Assembly: GCA_022763825.1 (NCBI GenBank)
Contig: JALEQX010000004.1
Location: 1-48,587, forward strand
Direction of reading: 5' to 3'
DNA from: Oscillospiraceae bacterium
Lineage (GTDB): Bacteria > Bacillota > Clostridia > Oscillospirales > Acutalibacteraceae
Length of the DNA stretch: 48,587 nt
The notes beneath the pieces were generated by a model. That model ran no database searches. It had not been told where the DNA came from and saw only the letters and a list, made by a program, of their open reading frames with translations. The translations under genes and the position numbers were made by a program. This document shows positions 30,968 through 40,836 of the stretch, in pieces; positions within the stretch are counted from its first letter, which is position 1; each line of letters begins with the position of its first letter.

Positions 30968-32833
30968 ATGTCAAAGGTTATAGGTATTGACTTAGGTACA
31001 ACAAATTCATGCGTAGCGGTTATCGAAGGCGGAGAGCCCGTAGTTATCCCCAACGCGGAGGGCGCAAGAACCACCCCGTCGGTAGTTGCGTTCGGCAAGA
31101 ACGGCGAGAGAATGGTAGGTCAGGTTGCAAAACGTCAGGCCATTACCAATCCCGACCACACCGTTTCTTCTATCAAGAGACAGATGGGCTCCGATTATCA
31201 TGTTACAATCGACGACAAGAAATATACTCCCCAGGAAATTTCGGCTATGATTCTTCAGAAGCTGAAATCGGATGCAGAGAGCTACCTCGGCAGCAAGGTA
31301 AGCGAGGCTGTTATCACCGTTCCCGCATACTTCACCGATTCACAGCGTCAGGCTACCAAGGACGCAGGCAAGATTGCCGGTCTTGAGGTTAAGAGAATTA
31401 TAAACGAGCCTACGGCTGCGGCTCTTGCATACGGTATTGATAAAGAAAACGATCAGAAGATCATGGTTTACGACCTCGGCGGCGGTACGTTCGATGTTTC
31501 AATCATTGAAATGGGCGACGGCGTTCAGGAAGTTCTCGCTACCGCAGGTAACAACAGACTCGGCGGCGACGACTTCGACCAGAGAATTATCAACTGGATT
31601 GCCGACGAATTCAAAAAATCAGACGGAGTCGACCTCAAGGGCGACAAGATGGCTATGCAGAGACTTAAAGAGGCTGCCGAGAAGGCTAAGATTGAACTTT
31701 CCGGCGTTACAACCTCTACAATAAGCCTTCCCTTCATCACCGCGGACGCAACAGGCCCGAAGCATCTTGAAATGACTCTTACCAGAGCTAAATTCAATGA
31801 GTTGACCGCAGACCTCGTAGAGGCTACCATGGGACCCGTACGTCAGGCTATTTCGGACTCCGGTCTTAAAATCAGCGAGATTGACAAGGTTCTTATGGTC
31901 GGCGGTTCTTCGAGAATCCCCGCTGTTCAGGAAGCTATTAAATCATTCACCGGCAAGGAGCCCTTCAAGGGTATCAACCCCGACGAGTGCGTTGCAATAG
32001 GCGCCGCTATTCAGGCAGGCGTTATGGGCGGCGAAGTTGAGGGTATGCTTCTTCTTGACGTTACGCCCCTGTCGCTGGGTATCGAAACTCTCGGCGGCGT
32101 ATGCACCAAGATTATAGAGAGAAACACCACTATCCCCACTAAGAAGAGTCAGATTTTCTCCACCGCGGCGGATAATCAGACCTCTGTTGAGGTTCACGTC
32201 CTCCAGGGCGAGAGAGAATTTGCAAAGGATAACAAGACCCTCGGCGTATTCCACCTCGACGGTATTCTTCCCGCAAGAAGAGGCACGCCTCAGATTGAAG
32301 TAACGTTCGATATCGACGCTAACGGTATCGTACACGTCTCCGCTAAGGATCTCGGCACCGGCAAGGAGCAGTCCATTGCCATCACGTCCTCGACCAACAT
32401 GTCAAAGGACGATATAGACAAGGCTGTCCGCGAGGCTGAGCAGTTTGCTGAGGAAGATAAGAAACGTAAGGAAGAGCTTGACGTAAGAAACGCCGCAGAC
32501 CAGATGGTTTACCAGAGCGAGAAGATTGTTTCCGAGAACGGCGACAAGTTCACTTCAGAGGAGAAGAGCTCGCTTGAAGCAAAGATCGACGCTCTTAAAG
32601 AGGCTCTTAAGGGTCAGGATCTTAACCTTATCAAGTCCAAACAGGAAGAACTCGAAAAGGATTTCTACGCAGTTTCCGAGAAACTTTACAAGGCTGCTCA
32701 GGAAGCTAACGGCGGCGCGGCCGCAGGTCAGCCGGGCGCGCAGGGCTTTGACCCCAACCAGCAGGCAGGCGGTCAGTCCGCACCCGGAGCCGACGGATAC
32801 TATGAGGCTCCCTACACCGACGTAAACGAGTAA
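30968..32833 (+). CDS. dnaK: Chaperone DnaK (Hsp70)
   Basis: This 621-aa ATP-dependent chaperone has the ATPase domain at about 1-380, with [27 protein letters not shown] and [13 protein letters not shown], and the substrate domain from about 385 ([16 protein letters not shown]). A helical lid and a short Gly/Ala/Gln-rich tail end in TDVNE. AAGGAG lies 11 bases before the ATG. It works with DnaJ and GrpE encoded on either side. Confidence 0.97.
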   Translation: MSKVIGIDLGTTNSCVAVIEGGEPVVIPNAEGARTTPSVVAFGKNGERMVGQVAKRQAITNPDHTVSSIKRQMGSDYHVTIDDKKYTPQEISAMILQKLKSDAESYLGSKVSEAVITVPAYFTDSQRQATKDAGKIAGLEVKRIINEPTAAALAYGIDKENDQKIMVYDLGGGTFDVSIIEMGDGVQEVLATAGNNRLGGDDFDQRIINWIADEFKKSDGVDLKGDKMAMQRLKEAAEKAKIELSGVTTSTISLPFITADATGPKHLEMTLTRAKFNELTADLVEATMGPVRQAISDSGLKISEIDKVLMVGGSSRIPAVQEAIKSFTGKEPFKGINPDECVAIGAAIQAGVMGGEVEGMLLLDVTPLSLGIETLGGVCTKIIERNTTIPTKKSQIFSTAADNQTSVEVHVLQGEREFAKDNKTLGVFHLDGILPARRGTPQIEVTFDIDANGIVHVSAKDLGTGKEQSIAITSSTNMSKDDIDKAVREAEQFAEEDKKRKEELDVRNAADQMVYQSEKIVSENGDKFTSEEKSSLEAKIDALKEALKGQDLNLIKSKQEELEKDFYAVSEKLYKAAQEANGGAAAGQPGAQGFDPNQQAGGQSAPGADGYYEAPYTDVNE

Positions 32834-32923
32834 TTATAAGTAATCGTTACCTCACTCCGTTTTGGGGTGGGGTACGTTCGGTAAATACAGTGATCCCGTT
32901 TATGAGATCGGAAGGAAACATAT

Positions 32924-34117
32924 ATGGCGGAGAAAAGAGATTATTACGAGGTACTCGGCGTTTCCAAGGACGCGAGCGAGGCCGATATTAAAAAAGCATA
33001 CAGACAGATGGCGAAGAAGTACCATCCCGACCTCAACCCCGGCGATAAGGACGCGGAAGCTAAATTCAAGGAAGTCAACGAGGCTTACGAGGTTTTGTCT
33101 GACAGCGAGAAAAAGGCTAAGTACGACAGATTCGGTCATGCCGGCGTAGACCCGAGCTACGGCGCGGGCTCAGGCGGATTCGGCGGAGGATTCGGCGGAT
33201 TCGACGGCGGAATGGATTTTGACCTGGGCGACATATTCTCAAGCTTTTTCGGAGGCGGATTCGGCGGTTCGTCAAGATCTGCAAATCCCAACGCGCCCCA
33301 GCGCGGAAGCGATATTCAGACGAATGTTTCCGTTTCGTTTGAAGAGGCGGCTAAGGGATGCAGAAAGACCGTCGACGTTTACCGTATAGAGGTGTGCGAC
33401 CAGTGCTCCGGCACGGGAGCTGCGAAAGGCTCGACTACTCAGACGTGTCCCGACTGTAAGGGCAAGGGGCAGATAAATACACAGCAGCGTACTCCGTTCG
33501 GAGTTATCTCATCAACTAAAGTCTGCTCGCGCTGCGGCGGCAAGGGAACCATAGTTACATCCCCCTGCCCGAGATGTAAGGGCAAGGGCATGATTCGCCG
33601 TCCCGTTAAAATTGACGTCGATATCCCGGCGGGCATTAACGACCGCCAGGCAGTAAACGTCAGAGGTCAGGGTAACAAGGGTATAAACGGAGGCCCCGCC
33701 GGCGATTTGAGAGTCGGAATAAACGTACGTCCGCATCCGTTCTTTGAGCGCGACGGCTATAATATATGGTGCGACGTCACCGTATCGTTTGTTCAGGCGG
33801 CTTTGGGCGACGAACTTCTCGTCCCCACGCTCGACGGCAAGATTAAATATACACTCCCCGCGGGAACGCAGAGCGGAGACGTGTTCAAGATAAAGGACAA
33901 GGGCATTCAGATGCTCAATCAGCGCGGTAAAGGCGATATGCTTATAAGAATTATCGTCGAGGTTCCCAGACAGCTTACCCAGAGGCAGAAGGAGCTTTTA
34001 AGAGAATTCGACAGTCTTTCGGGCAAGAAGAATCCGTTTTCGGCAAGCGCGAATCCTGCGGCGGCGGCGAACGCCGAACCGGAAAAGAAAGGCTTTTTCG
34101 GCAAGAAGAAAAAGTAA
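32924..34117 (+). CDS. dnaJ: Chaperone DnaJ (Hsp40)
   Basis: This 397-aa co-chaperone has a J domain at about 1-68, with HPD in [10 protein letters not shown], and a Gly/Phe-rich linker (about 75-125). The four CxxCxGxG zinc repeats ([32 protein letters not shown], about 152-215) are followed by the C-terminal peptide-binding domain. It stimulates DnaK ATP hydrolysis. AAGGAAAC precedes the ATG. The dnaK-dnaJ gap of 90 bases holds only a weak hairpin. Confidence 0.96.
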   Translation: MAEKRDYYEVLGVSKDASEADIKKAYRQMAKKYHPDLNPGDKDAEAKFKEVNEAYEVLSDSEKKAKYDRFGHAGVDPSYGAGSGGFGGGFGGFDGGMDFDLGDIFSSFFGGGFGGSSRSANPNAPQRGSDIQTNVSVSFEEAAKGCRKTVDVYRIEVCDQCSGTGAAKGSTTQTCPDCKGKGQINTQQRTPFGVISSTKVCSRCGGKGTIVTSPCPRCKGKGMIRRPVKIDVDIPAGINDRQAVNVRGQGNKGINGGPAGDLRVGINVRPHPFFERDGYNIWCDVTVSFVQAALGDELLVPTLDGKIKYTLPAGTQSGDVFKIKDKGIQMLNQRGKGDMLIRIIVEVPRQLTQRQKELLREFDSLSGKKNPFSASANPAAAANAEPEKKGFFGKKKK

Positions 34118-34130
34118 ATTATAATAATTA

Positions 34131-34160
34131 AAGACGGAGGCAACAGCTTCCGTCTTTTTT
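34131..34160 (+). terminator. Rho-independent terminator of the heat-shock operon
   Basis: AAGACGGA pairs with TCCGTCTT, then six T. A second, imperfect copy of the 3' arm (GAGCTTCCGTCTTTTC) follows at 34184. Confidence 0.8.
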
Positions 34161-34225
34161 CGACTATCCGGGGACGTAGGCAGGAGCTTCCGTCTTTTCT
34201 TGATATTATGAATAAATCGAAAAAT

Positions 34226-34267
34226 ATTTCGGCTGAAACAGAGTGCAGTCCTATTTCAGCCGAAGTT
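34226..34267. repeat. 42-bp direct repeat, left copy
   Basis: It is itself a hairpin (TTCGGCTGAAA with TTTCAGCCGAA around CAGAGTGCAGTCC). It matches 35572-35613 at 41 of 42 positions in the same orientation, so it brackets the AAA ATPase gene. Confidence 0.9.
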
Positions 34268-34277
34268 ATTTATTATT

Positions 34278-35507
34278 TTATATTAACCAAATCGGAACAA
34301 TTAGGTTATCCTTGTCAAACGCCCCGAGCGTATCGGCAAGGCAGAGAACCGCCGAGGTGCCGAGGGAAAGCGGAGACTTATCTATAATTTTAAATGTATT
34401 TGTAATTCTCCTGTCGGGAGATGCCGTTTTCTTTATTTCAAGCGGACACAGCTTTCCGTCGCCCTCGATTATTACGTCGATTTCTTTCGAGTCGCGGTCG
34501 CGGTAGTAATTGATATACGGTTCGAGTCCCGCGTTCTGATAGCTTTTCATTATTTCCGAAACAGTGAAATTCTCAAGAATCGCACCGCTCATCGCGCCGT
34601 TCATCGCGACTTCGGACGATGACCATTTCGTAAGATAACAGATAAGTCCCGTATCGTAAAAATAAAGCTTAGGGGTTTTGATCGTTCTTTTTAATACGTT
34701 ATTCGAATAAGGGTGCAGAAGAAAGACAATTCCGAGCGTTTCGAGAATATTAAGCCATGATTTTGCCGTGACCTGATCTATGTCCGCGTCGTCCGCCATC
34801 GCTTTATAATTTACAAGCTGTGAAGCGCGTGCCGCCGCGGCGGTGATGAATTTTGAAAATTTCAAAGCGTCTATCGCTCCCGACAGCTCGCGTACGTCGC
34901 GTTCTATATAAGTCGACAGGTATGACGAATAGAATATATTTCTGTCGGTGTAATCCCCGCCGAGCATGCCCGGCATACAGCCGTTCCATATCCGATTGTA
35001 CATCTTAACCGCCGAAACGGGCTTTATCTCCCTGCTGTCGGACAAAAGCGCACTGAAATCGGTCGTAAACGGGCGTGACGGCGAGTCTGTTATCTCCCTT
35101 TGCGACAACGGCGACATGTGCAAAAGCGCGACCCTCCCCGCAAGCGATTCCTGTACCCCCTGCATTAATCTGAAAATCTGTGACCCCGTGAGCCAAAAAT
35201 CGCCCGGATTGTGATGAGCGTCAATATAAATTTTTATATATGTGAATAATTCGGGAGCGTACTGAATCTCGTCAATAATGATCGGCGGGGTGTAAAGCTC
35301 CAAAAACAGTTTCGGGTCGTTTTTTGCCGTCTCCCTCACCGTCAGGTCGTCAAGAGAGATATATTTTCGTCCTGTATTTTCTTTTTCGGCGAGGTTTTTG
35401 AGCATAGTCGTTTTGCCCGACTGTCTCGGCCCCGTCAGAAGTATTGCGGACCATGTTTTTGAAAGAAGCGTTATACGCTGTTCAATATGTCTGTTTATAT
35501 ATCCCAT
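34278..35507 (-). CDS. AAA-family ATPase with DUF4143 domain
   Basis: This 409-aa protein has Walker A TGPRQSGKTT at 25-34, Walker B PIIIDEIQYAP near 76, and a C-terminal DUF4143 (restriction-endonuclease-like) half. This pair of domains is common in mobile or accessory bacterial genes of uncertain role, possibly in stress or defence. It has no predicted partner gene. The 1.3-kb unit, gene plus bracketing 42-bp direct repeats, sits between two unrelated operons. Confidence 0.85.
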   Translation of the reverse strand: MGYINRHIEQRITLLSKTWSAILLTGPRQSGKTTMLKNLAEKENTGRKYISLDDLTVRETAKNDPKLFLELYTPPIIIDEIQYAPELFTYIKIYIDAHHNPGDFWLTGSQIFRLMQGVQESLAGRVALLHMSPLSQREITDSPSRPFTTDFSALLSDSREIKPVSAVKMYNRIWNGCMPGMLGGDYTDRNIFYSSYLSTYIERDVRELSGAIDALKFSKFITAAAARASQLVNYKAMADDADIDQVTAKSWLNILETLGIVFLLHPYSNNVLKRTIKTPKLYFYDTGLICYLTKWSSSEVAMNGAMSGAILENFTVSEIMKSYQNAGLEPYINYYRDRDSKEIDVIIEGDGKLCPLEIKKTASPDRRITNTFKIIDKSPLSLGTSAVLCLADTLGAFDKDNLIVPIWLI

Positions 35508-35571
35508 AATGCACCTTCCGAAAATATTTCATACTTATTATATATTATTATTTCCTGAAAAGTCAATGATT

Positions 35572-35613
35572 ATTTCGGCTGAAACAGAGTGCAGTCCTAT
35601 TTTAGCCGAAGTT
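35572..35613. repeat. 42-bp direct repeat, right copy
   Basis: This is the partner of 34226-34267, with one C/T difference inside the hairpin arm. Confidence 0.9.
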
Positions 35614-35706
35614 TTGCGCAGTTTCTTGCTTAAAAATTCGTAGTAAGTAATAATTTTTTGTATTTTATCATATAAATTCACAAGTAAGTTTTACGGAGCG
35701 GTGTTT

Positions 35707-35991
35707 ATGAACGAAGAAAACAAGATAAAATTTCCGCACAATGTTTTTCTCGAGGACAGGAAGAAACTGAGCGTTTCGGGGGTGAACGACATCGGCAGTT
35801 TCGACGACGAGACGATAGTCGCGTATACGGATATGGGCGAGCTGACCGTGCGCGGAGAGGGGCTTCACATTAATAAAATGAGCGTCGATACGGGCGAACT
35901 TTCAGTTGAGGGCGAAATCTCAGCGCTCATATATTCCGAAAATGAAAACCCGAAAAAGAACGGCGGATTTTTTGCGAGGCTGTTCGGATAA
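35707..35991 (+). CDS. yabP: Sporulation protein YabP
   Basis: This 94-aa YabP/YqfC-family protein acts in the mother cell during spore formation. The family pattern is visible in NVFLEDRKKLSVSGVNDIGSFDDETIVAYTDMGELTVRGEGLHI. The ATG at 35707 lies 8 bases after GGAG; a GTG two codons earlier is less likely. The order yabP-yabQ-divIC-yabR matches Bacillus subtilis, where the first two are sigma-E dependent. A CATATAAAT box at 35670-35678 resembles a sigma-E -10 element, but this is weak. Confidence 0.9.
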   Translation: MNEENKIKFPHNVFLEDRKKLSVSGVNDIGSFDDETIVAYTDMGELTVRGEGLHINKMSVDTGELSVEGEISALIYSENENPKKNGGFFARLFG

Positions 35992-36545
35992 TGTACGGCG
36001 ACAGTCTTAATTTACAGTATGAAAATCTGCTCGCGTCGCTCGGCGCCGGTTTTTTATTCGGCGCGCTGTACGACGTTATCAGATTTTTGAGAATAGCGGC
36101 GGCGAAAAAAAAATACTTCCTTATCGCGCTCGATATAATATTTCCGCTTATCGTCGGGATTGCGACATATCTTATTGCTCTGAGCGTAAATTACGGCTTC
36201 GTCAGGTTCTATATCGCTGCGGGGGAGCTTCTCGGAGCCGTCGTTTATAATCTGACAGTTTCAAAAACTCTGTTTTCGTTTATTTTGAACGCATATTCTT
36301 TTATTCTCAATAAAATAAAACGCGTTTTGTCGTTTATTTTAAAGCCTCTGAACTTTATTGACTCGAAACTTTTCAGAAAAAAGAACGACATCGGTACAAA
36401 AATTAAAAAAAGAGTTAAAAATTCGAAACTTTTTCGTAAAATCGACTTGAAACCCCGCATTGCAATGTTGTATAATAAAAACAAATATAATTTTTTTTAT
36501 CGTATGAAAGGCGGCGGGCGCGATGAAGGAGAAGAAAAACCGTAA
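35991..36545 (+). CDS. yabQ: Spore cortex protein YabQ
   Basis: This 184-aa membrane protein has four hydrophobic segments in its first half (about 10-30, 44-64, 68-85, 90-110) and a strongly basic C-terminal tail. It is required for spore cortex in Bacillus subtilis and localises to the forespore outer membrane. The ATG shares a base with the yabP stop, so translation is coupled. The end overlaps divIC by 23 bases. Confidence 0.85.
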   Translation: MYGDSLNLQYENLLASLGAGFLFGALYDVIRFLRIAAAKKKYFLIALDIIFPLIVGIATYLIALSVNYGFVRFYIAAGELLGAVVYNLTVSKTLFSFILNAYSFILNKIKRVLSFILKPLNFIDSKLFRKKNDIGTKIKKRVKNSKLFRKIDLKPRIAMLYNKNKYNFFYRMKGGGRDEGEEKP

Positions 36546-36798
36546 GTTCAGCATAATTCTCGCCTGCGCCGCAATATTGCTTGTGTGCGTTATGGTCTTT
36601 CTGCTGACGGGCTACATGCGCGACATACGCCAGAGTCAGGAAAATCTCAGCCGTAAGCAGGAACAGCTCGACGAGATTTCCCGTGCGAACGACGATCTTA
36701 AAAATTATATAGACGAGGACGAAACGAGCCGTATTCTTCGTTCGGCAAGGGATAACGGATATGTATACCCGGACGAAAACGTTTACGTTGAAAAATAG
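36523..36798 (+). CDS. divIC: Septum formation initiator DivIC/FtsB family
   Basis: This 91-aa bitopic protein has a basic cytoplasmic start, one transmembrane helix (about 10-28), and an extracytoplasmic coiled coil (about 30-68, heptad-like with RQSQENLSRKQEQLDEIS). It ends in the short C-terminal motif ARDNGYVYPDE. It joins FtsL and DivIB at the division septum. The gene overlaps yabQ and is followed by the S1-domain gene, as in other Firmicutes. Confidence 0.87.
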   Translation: MKEKKNRKFSIILACAAILLVCVMVFLLTGYMRDIRQSQENLSRKQEQLDEISRANDDLKNYIDEDETSRILRSARDNGYVYPDENVYVEK

Positions 36799-36840
36799 GC
36801 TCGCGGAATATAAAACCTTACAGGAGGATAAAGGCTTACT

Positions 36841-37308
36841 ATGCAGGTAAAAATCGGTGATATCGTTGAGGGTAAAGTAACCGGACTTACGAATTTCGGG
36901 GCGTTTGTGAAACTTACGACCGGTGAGGTCGGTATGGTACATATTTCGGAGGTCGCCTCTGCGTATGTCAAGGATATCAAGGATCACCTTTCCGAGGGGC
37001 AGGACATTAAGGTCAAGGTGCTCGCTGTCGGCGACAACGGCAAGATAAGTCTGTCGATAAAGCAGGCTCAGCCCGAACAGCCGAAGGAGAAAGAGTTCAA
37101 GCAGTCGGACAGAAAGCCTTACCGCAAGCCGAACAGAGGAAATCCCCCCGTATGGCAGGGCAGACCCGCAGAGGATAAACCCCAGTCGTTCGAGGATATG
37201 ATGGCGAAGTTTAAGCAGATAAGCGACGAGAAACAGGCGGATATCAAGCGCTCCGGCGAATCAAGACACGGCGGCGGATATAACAGGCGCGGGTCGAATA
37301 AGTATTAA
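36841..37308 (+). CDS. yabR: S1 RNA-binding domain protein YabR
   Basis: This 155-aa protein has an S1 domain at residues 1-72 (VGDIVEGKVTGLTNFGAFVKL, GMVHISEVASAYVKDIKDHL, VKVLAVGDNGKISLSIKQ). An unstructured basic/Arg-Gly-rich tail follows. Members bind RNA and are near-ribosomal; the exact role is unknown. It is the last gene of the yabP cluster, with AGGAGG 14 bases before the ATG. Confidence 0.88.
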   Translation: MQVKIGDIVEGKVTGLTNFGAFVKLTTGEVGMVHISEVASAYVKDIKDHLSEGQDIKVKVLAVGDNGKISLSIKQAQPEQPKEKEFKQSDRKPYRKPNRGNPPVWQGRPAEDKPQSFEDMMAKFKQISDEKQADIKRSGESRHGGGYNRRGSNKY

Positions 37309-37336
37309 TTAATACATAATAATAAACAAGAAACGG

Positions 37337-37365
37337 CGAGCCGAAATTTTCGGCTCGTTTTTTTT
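37337..37365 (+). terminator. Rho-independent terminator
   Basis: GAGCCGAAA pairs with TTTCGGCTC, then eight T. It ends the yabP-yabR operon. Confidence 0.85.
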
Positions 37366-37442
37366 GTTTGTGGAAAATAGCCAATTGAATACAACTATAA
37401 ATATGCAAAAAGTAGAATTATTTTAATGAAATATGAAAATTA

Positions 37443-37471
37443 TTTACTTTTATTTTTCGATAGTGTAAAAT
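37443..37471 (+). promoter_or_regulatory. Sigma-A promoter of the protease/inhibitor operon
   Basis: TTTACT-17-TAAAAT, about 115 bases before the inhibitor ATG. Confidence 0.55.
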
Positions 37472-37584
37472 AAAAGTGCAAAAATTAGGAAAGGATGATT
37501 TGATTGTTCAAAAAGAACTCAAAAAAGTCAAAAGTGCGTATTTGACTTTTCCGACCGTATATTTTTTTAAAGGATGATATTCTT

Positions 37585-38304
37585 ATGAAAAATAATAAGT
37601 TGTTAATTGCAGTTCTGATTTCTGCGGTCTCTGTCTTTTCTTTTGCATTTTATGCGTATGCAGGAACCGTCGAAACCGATTACGACGGACGAAAATATAA
37701 TTGCGTTGAACCCGAAACAAATCAAGACGGTACCGCGTCACCCGAAAATTTGTGGTGGGATTCGATGACAAACCATTCGTTTGCTAGAAGAGGCGATTTA
37801 AACAGCGACGGACATGTAACTGCCGAGGATGCGAGACTTTGTCTGCGTTATGCTGCGAGGCTCGTCGGCTTCTTTGAATATGAACATTCCGTATATATCG
37901 GCGACGTTGACGAAAACTCTGTTCTCACTGCCGGTGATGCGCGGTTGATTCTCCGTTGTGCTGCAAGGCTTGATCCGCCTTTTAATATGACAGGAGAAGT
38001 TCTGCCGGCTGTTACTTATCATTTGGTCGGACTTCAAAGTGCGGACGACGGGTCTTACAAGTGGATTGCAGCATGTGACAAGGCGGACGGGTTTACTCTT
38101 GAGGAAACTCGCTGGAATAATAAAAATGTTGATATAAGCGGAGATTTCAGGGAGCATTTGCAGATGTTCAGTTTTAAAGCGGATGAAGCGGGTGAATATA
38201 CCGTGAAATTCGAATACATATCAAGGGACGGAAAAACAGTAGCGGATGAATTTTATGTTACTTATATTTTGAAGGAGGAAAAAAATACTTGGATAAGCGG
38301 TTAA
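37585..38304 (+). CDS. Secreted dockerin protein with candidate chagasin-like inhibitor domain
   Basis: This 239-aa protein has a signal peptide (about 1-26). A dockerin-like repeat pair follows at about 69-129 (GDLNSDGHVTAEDARLCLRYAA, GDVDENSVLTAGDARLILRCAA). The C-terminal beta domain at about 135-230 has a strand-loop pattern (YHLVGLQSADDGSYKW, MFSFKADEAGEYTVKFEYIS) that recalls chagasin-type inhibitors of cysteine proteases. The three chagasin key motifs are not perfect, so this assignment is moderate. The downstream papain-like protease overlaps by 16 bases and also has a dockerin, which supports an enzyme-inhibitor pair. AAAGGATG precedes the ATG. Confidence 0.6.
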   Translation: MKNNKLLIAVLISAVSVFSFAFYAYAGTVETDYDGRKYNCVEPETNQDGTASPENLWWDSMTNHSFARRGDLNSDGHVTAEDARLCLRYAARLVGFFEYEHSVYIGDVDENSVLTAGDARLILRCAARLDPPFNMTGEVLPAVTYHLVGLQSADDGSYKWIAACDKADGFTLEETRWNNKNVDISGDFREHLQMFSFKADEAGEYTVKFEYISRDGKTVADEFYVTYILKEEKNTWISG

Positions 38305-39422
38305 AAAAGTTTTTATCTTTAGTTGTTTCTTTTACTGTATTTTTTAATGTATGTTGTGTATACAGCTTTGCGTATGATGCAATTGAAATGAACGAAAACA
38401 GTTTCATTAATATTAAAACAACGCCGGAAGATCTCCAAGGAATTAAAAGGTATTCGGAACTCACGGCGTCAGTAAACGCAAATGGAAATGTTTCGTTGCC
38501 CAGGTCTGTCGATTTAAGCAGGTACTTGCCTGCCCCGGGTTCGCAGCTTTTGACAGGGACATGCACTTCATGGGCATTTTCTTATTGTTTAGCCGCAGAG
38601 CAGACTATTCGGCGCGGGTGGAATGCAAAATCAAGTAATCATATGTTTAGTCCGTCATTTCTTCATAAAAAAACGGGGAAAGATACAGCTTTTGGCGCAT
38701 CATCTGCTAAATGTTTGGATATATTAAAAACCTACGGTGTTTGTACATTAACTTACCGTCCGTTTTCTCCGGATACTGTTTCGGAGAACATTTCTTCAAT
38801 CCAATCAGAAAATGCACAACTTTACAGAATTACGACATTTTTTTCTGTTTGGGGGATTGATGAAATAAAAAAAGCTCTGAGTGACGGTCATTGTGTTGTT
38901 ATTGCAATAAGGGCATTGTCTGATTTTGAAACAATTGGAATTGACGGAAATGAAATGTACAATGACTATGAAACAAAAGAAATTGATGTTAGTAAATCTC
39001 AAGGACACTCAATTTGTTTAGTCGGATATGATGAAAACAAAAAGGCGTTTAAATTTATTAACTCATGGGGTCCGACGTGGGGATTTAGCGGATATGGTTG
39101 GATTGCGGAGGGGTTATTGACGGATCGAAATATAATATGTCAAGATCCCGGTGATAAAAATGAAAGTGATGTTATTATCGGACGAGGAGTAATTATACCG
39201 AGTTTAGATAGTTATTGTATGGGTGATATGAACGGAGACGGTAAAGTTACTGCGGGAGATGCAAGGTTAGCATTAAGATTTTCTTCTCGTCTTGAGTCGT
39301 ATACGGATAGACAGTATGTTCTTGCGGATGTGGATGGTGATGCAAAGCTTACGTCTACAGATGCATCAAACATATTAAAATATTCTTCCAAGCAAATTTC
39401 AAAATTCCCACTTTATGAATAA
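38289..39422 (+). CDS. Secreted papain-like cysteine protease with dockerin
   Basis: This 377-aa protein has a signal peptide (about 1-28) and a papain (C1)-type protease domain at about 70-285. The nucleophile Cys92 is in the GTCTSWAFSY pattern of the bacterial GSCVGWA subgroup, with His240 in QGHSICLVGYD and Asn258 in FINSWGPTWG. A dockerin pair at about 307-370 (GDMNGDGKVTAGDARLAL, ADVDGDAKLTSTDASNIL) ends the protein. The start is TTG with GGAGG 10 bases upstream, overlapping the inhibitor gene, so translation is coupled. The base composition is more A/T-rich than its neighbours, a sign of possible transfer. Confidence 0.85.
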   Translation: MDKRLKKFLSLVVSFTVFFNVCCVYSFAYDAIEMNENSFINIKTTPEDLQGIKRYSELTASVNANGNVSLPRSVDLSRYLPAPGSQLLTGTCTSWAFSYCLAAEQTIRRGWNAKSSNHMFSPSFLHKKTGKDTAFGASSAKCLDILKTYGVCTLTYRPFSPDTVSENISSIQSENAQLYRITTFFSVWGIDEIKKALSDGHCVVIAIRALSDFETIGIDGNEMYNDYETKEIDVSKSQGHSICLVGYDENKKAFKFINSWGPTWGFSGYGWIAEGLLTDRNIICQDPGDKNESDVIIGRGVIIPSLDSYCMGDMNGDGKVTAGDARLALRFSSRLESYTDRQYVLADVDGDAKLTSTDASNILKYSSKQISKFPLYE

Positions 39423-39468
39423 GCAGCCGGCTGATAATAAAGCATAAAGTTATATCTAAAAAATTTTT

Positions 39469-39535
39469 ACCCCCTAAAAGAGAGAGCAAATTTGCAAAAC
39501 GCATTTTTCTCTCCCCTTTAGGGGGGGCTTTATTA
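39469..39535 (+). terminator. Rho-independent terminator
   Basis: CCCCCTAAAAGAGAGAG pairs with TCTCTCCCCTTTAGGGGG across a loop, then a short T-run. Confidence 0.65.
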
Positions 39536-39558
39536 TATGTGTTTGGTTCGTTTTGGGT

Positions 39559-40800
39559 TTAAGTTAATTCATGTATAAACAGTCCGCTCAAAAGTTTCGG
39601 CTCGAACCACGTTGATTTCGGGGGCATTATAAGTCCCGCGTCGGCGATATCCATAAGGTCGTCGAGCGTGGTCGGGTACATTGAAAACGCAATCTTCATA
39701 TCGAGCGCGCATCTTCTCTCGAGCTCTTCGAGACCGCGGATTCCGCCTACGAAGTCAATGCGCTTGTCCGTTCTCGGGTCGGATATACCGAATACGGGCG
39801 TGATGCAGTTCTTCTGCAAAATCGAAACGTCGAGTCTGTCAACGGGGTCGGAGTCGTCGTATGTGCCTTTCTTCGCGGTGAGCTTGTACCACTTTGAGTC
39901 GATATACATTCCGAAGTCGTGTTTATGCTCGGGATGATACGGCTTGTCACCGTAAAGCGAAACGTCGAATTTTTCGCCGATTTTATTAATAAGCTCGTCC
40001 TTTGTCATGCCGTTATAATCGGCGATAAGGCGGTTGTAGTCCATAATCGCGAGGTCGTCGCTCTTGAAGTAAACCGCAAGGAAGAAATTAAACTCCTCGT
40101 CGCCCGTATAGCCGGGGTTAGCTTCTCTGCGCTTTTGTCCGACCTTAACGGCGGAGGCTGCACGGTGGTGACCGTCGGCGATGTAGAGACAGGGGATTGA
40201 CTTAAACTGCGAAACGAGCGAGGCAATGTCATTTTCGTCGTCGATAACCCAGACGGTGTTCGTTACGCCGTCATTTGTAATAAAGTCGTATTCGGGAGTT
40301 CTTGCAGTGTACTTTGCGACGATTGAATCAATCTCGTCCTTACCGCGGTATGTAAGGAATATCGGGCCTGTGTTCGCATTGCAGGTATCTACGTGGCGGA
40401 TTCTGTCCGCCTCTTTGTCGGCTCTCGTGAGCTCGTGTTTTTTAATAATGTTGTTCATGTAGTCGTCGATTGAAGCGCATCCGACAATACCCGTCTGCGA
40501 ACGCGAATTCATAATCTGACGGTAAACATAAAGACAGGGCTTGTCCTCTTTAAAGCAGATTCCGTCGTCGGAGAGCTTTTTAAGATTCTCCGCCGCCTTT
40601 TTGTATACCTCGTCGGAATAAAGGTCAACGTCCTCGGGCAGGTCGACCTCCGCTTTGTCGACGTGCAGGAACGAGTACGGATTGCCCTTAACCGCAATTC
40701 TCGCCTCCGCGCTGTTCATAACGTCGTAGGGGAGAGCGGCGACGGAGGAAGCGTATTCCTTTTTCGGTCTGACGGCTCTGAACGGTCTGATAACTGACAT
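39559..40800 (-). CDS. DUF1015-family protein
   Basis: This 413-aa cytoplasmic protein of the DUF1015 family begins VIRPFRAVRPKKEYASSVAALPYDV and contains CLYIADGHHRAASA (about 215-228) and the IVGCASIDDY region typical of the family. The family is widespread and without assigned reaction. The ATG at 40800 is preferred over one three codons earlier because AAAGGATG fits its spacing. It stands alone, with a REP-like repeat directly upstream. Confidence 0.82.
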   Translation of the reverse strand: MSVIRPFRAVRPKKEYASSVAALPYDVMNSAEARIAVKGNPYSFLHVDKAEVDLPEDVDLYSDEVYKKAAENLKKLSDDGICFKEDKPCLYVYRQIMNSRSQTGIVGCASIDDYMNNIIKKHELTRADKEADRIRHVDTCNANTGPIFLTYRGKDEIDSIVAKYTARTPEYDFITNDGVTNTVWVIDDENDIASLVSQFKSIPCLYIADGHHRAASAVKVGQKRREANPGYTGDEEFNFFLAVYFKSDDLAIMDYNRLIADYNGMTKDELINKIGEKFDVSLYGDKPYHPEHKHDFGMYIDSKWYKLTAKKGTYDDSDPVDRLDVSILQKNCITPVFGISDPRTDKRIDFVGGIRGLEELERRCALDMKIAFSMYPTTLDDLMDIADAGLIMPPKSTWFEPKLLSGLFIHELT

Positions 40801-40836
40801 ATAAATCATCCTTTCGTGACAAAAAAATAATTTATT

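Noticed and set aside
31007-32335. Long minus-strand ORFs inside dnaK
   Set aside because: They are mirror frames of a highly biased gene, with no ribosome binding site or domain; dnaK itself is unmistakable.
37501-37578. Possible 25-codon leader peptide (TTG start) before the inhibitor gene
   Set aside because: It has a plausible AAAGGAT site but a non-ATG start and no stop-start coupling evidence or second copy to compare.
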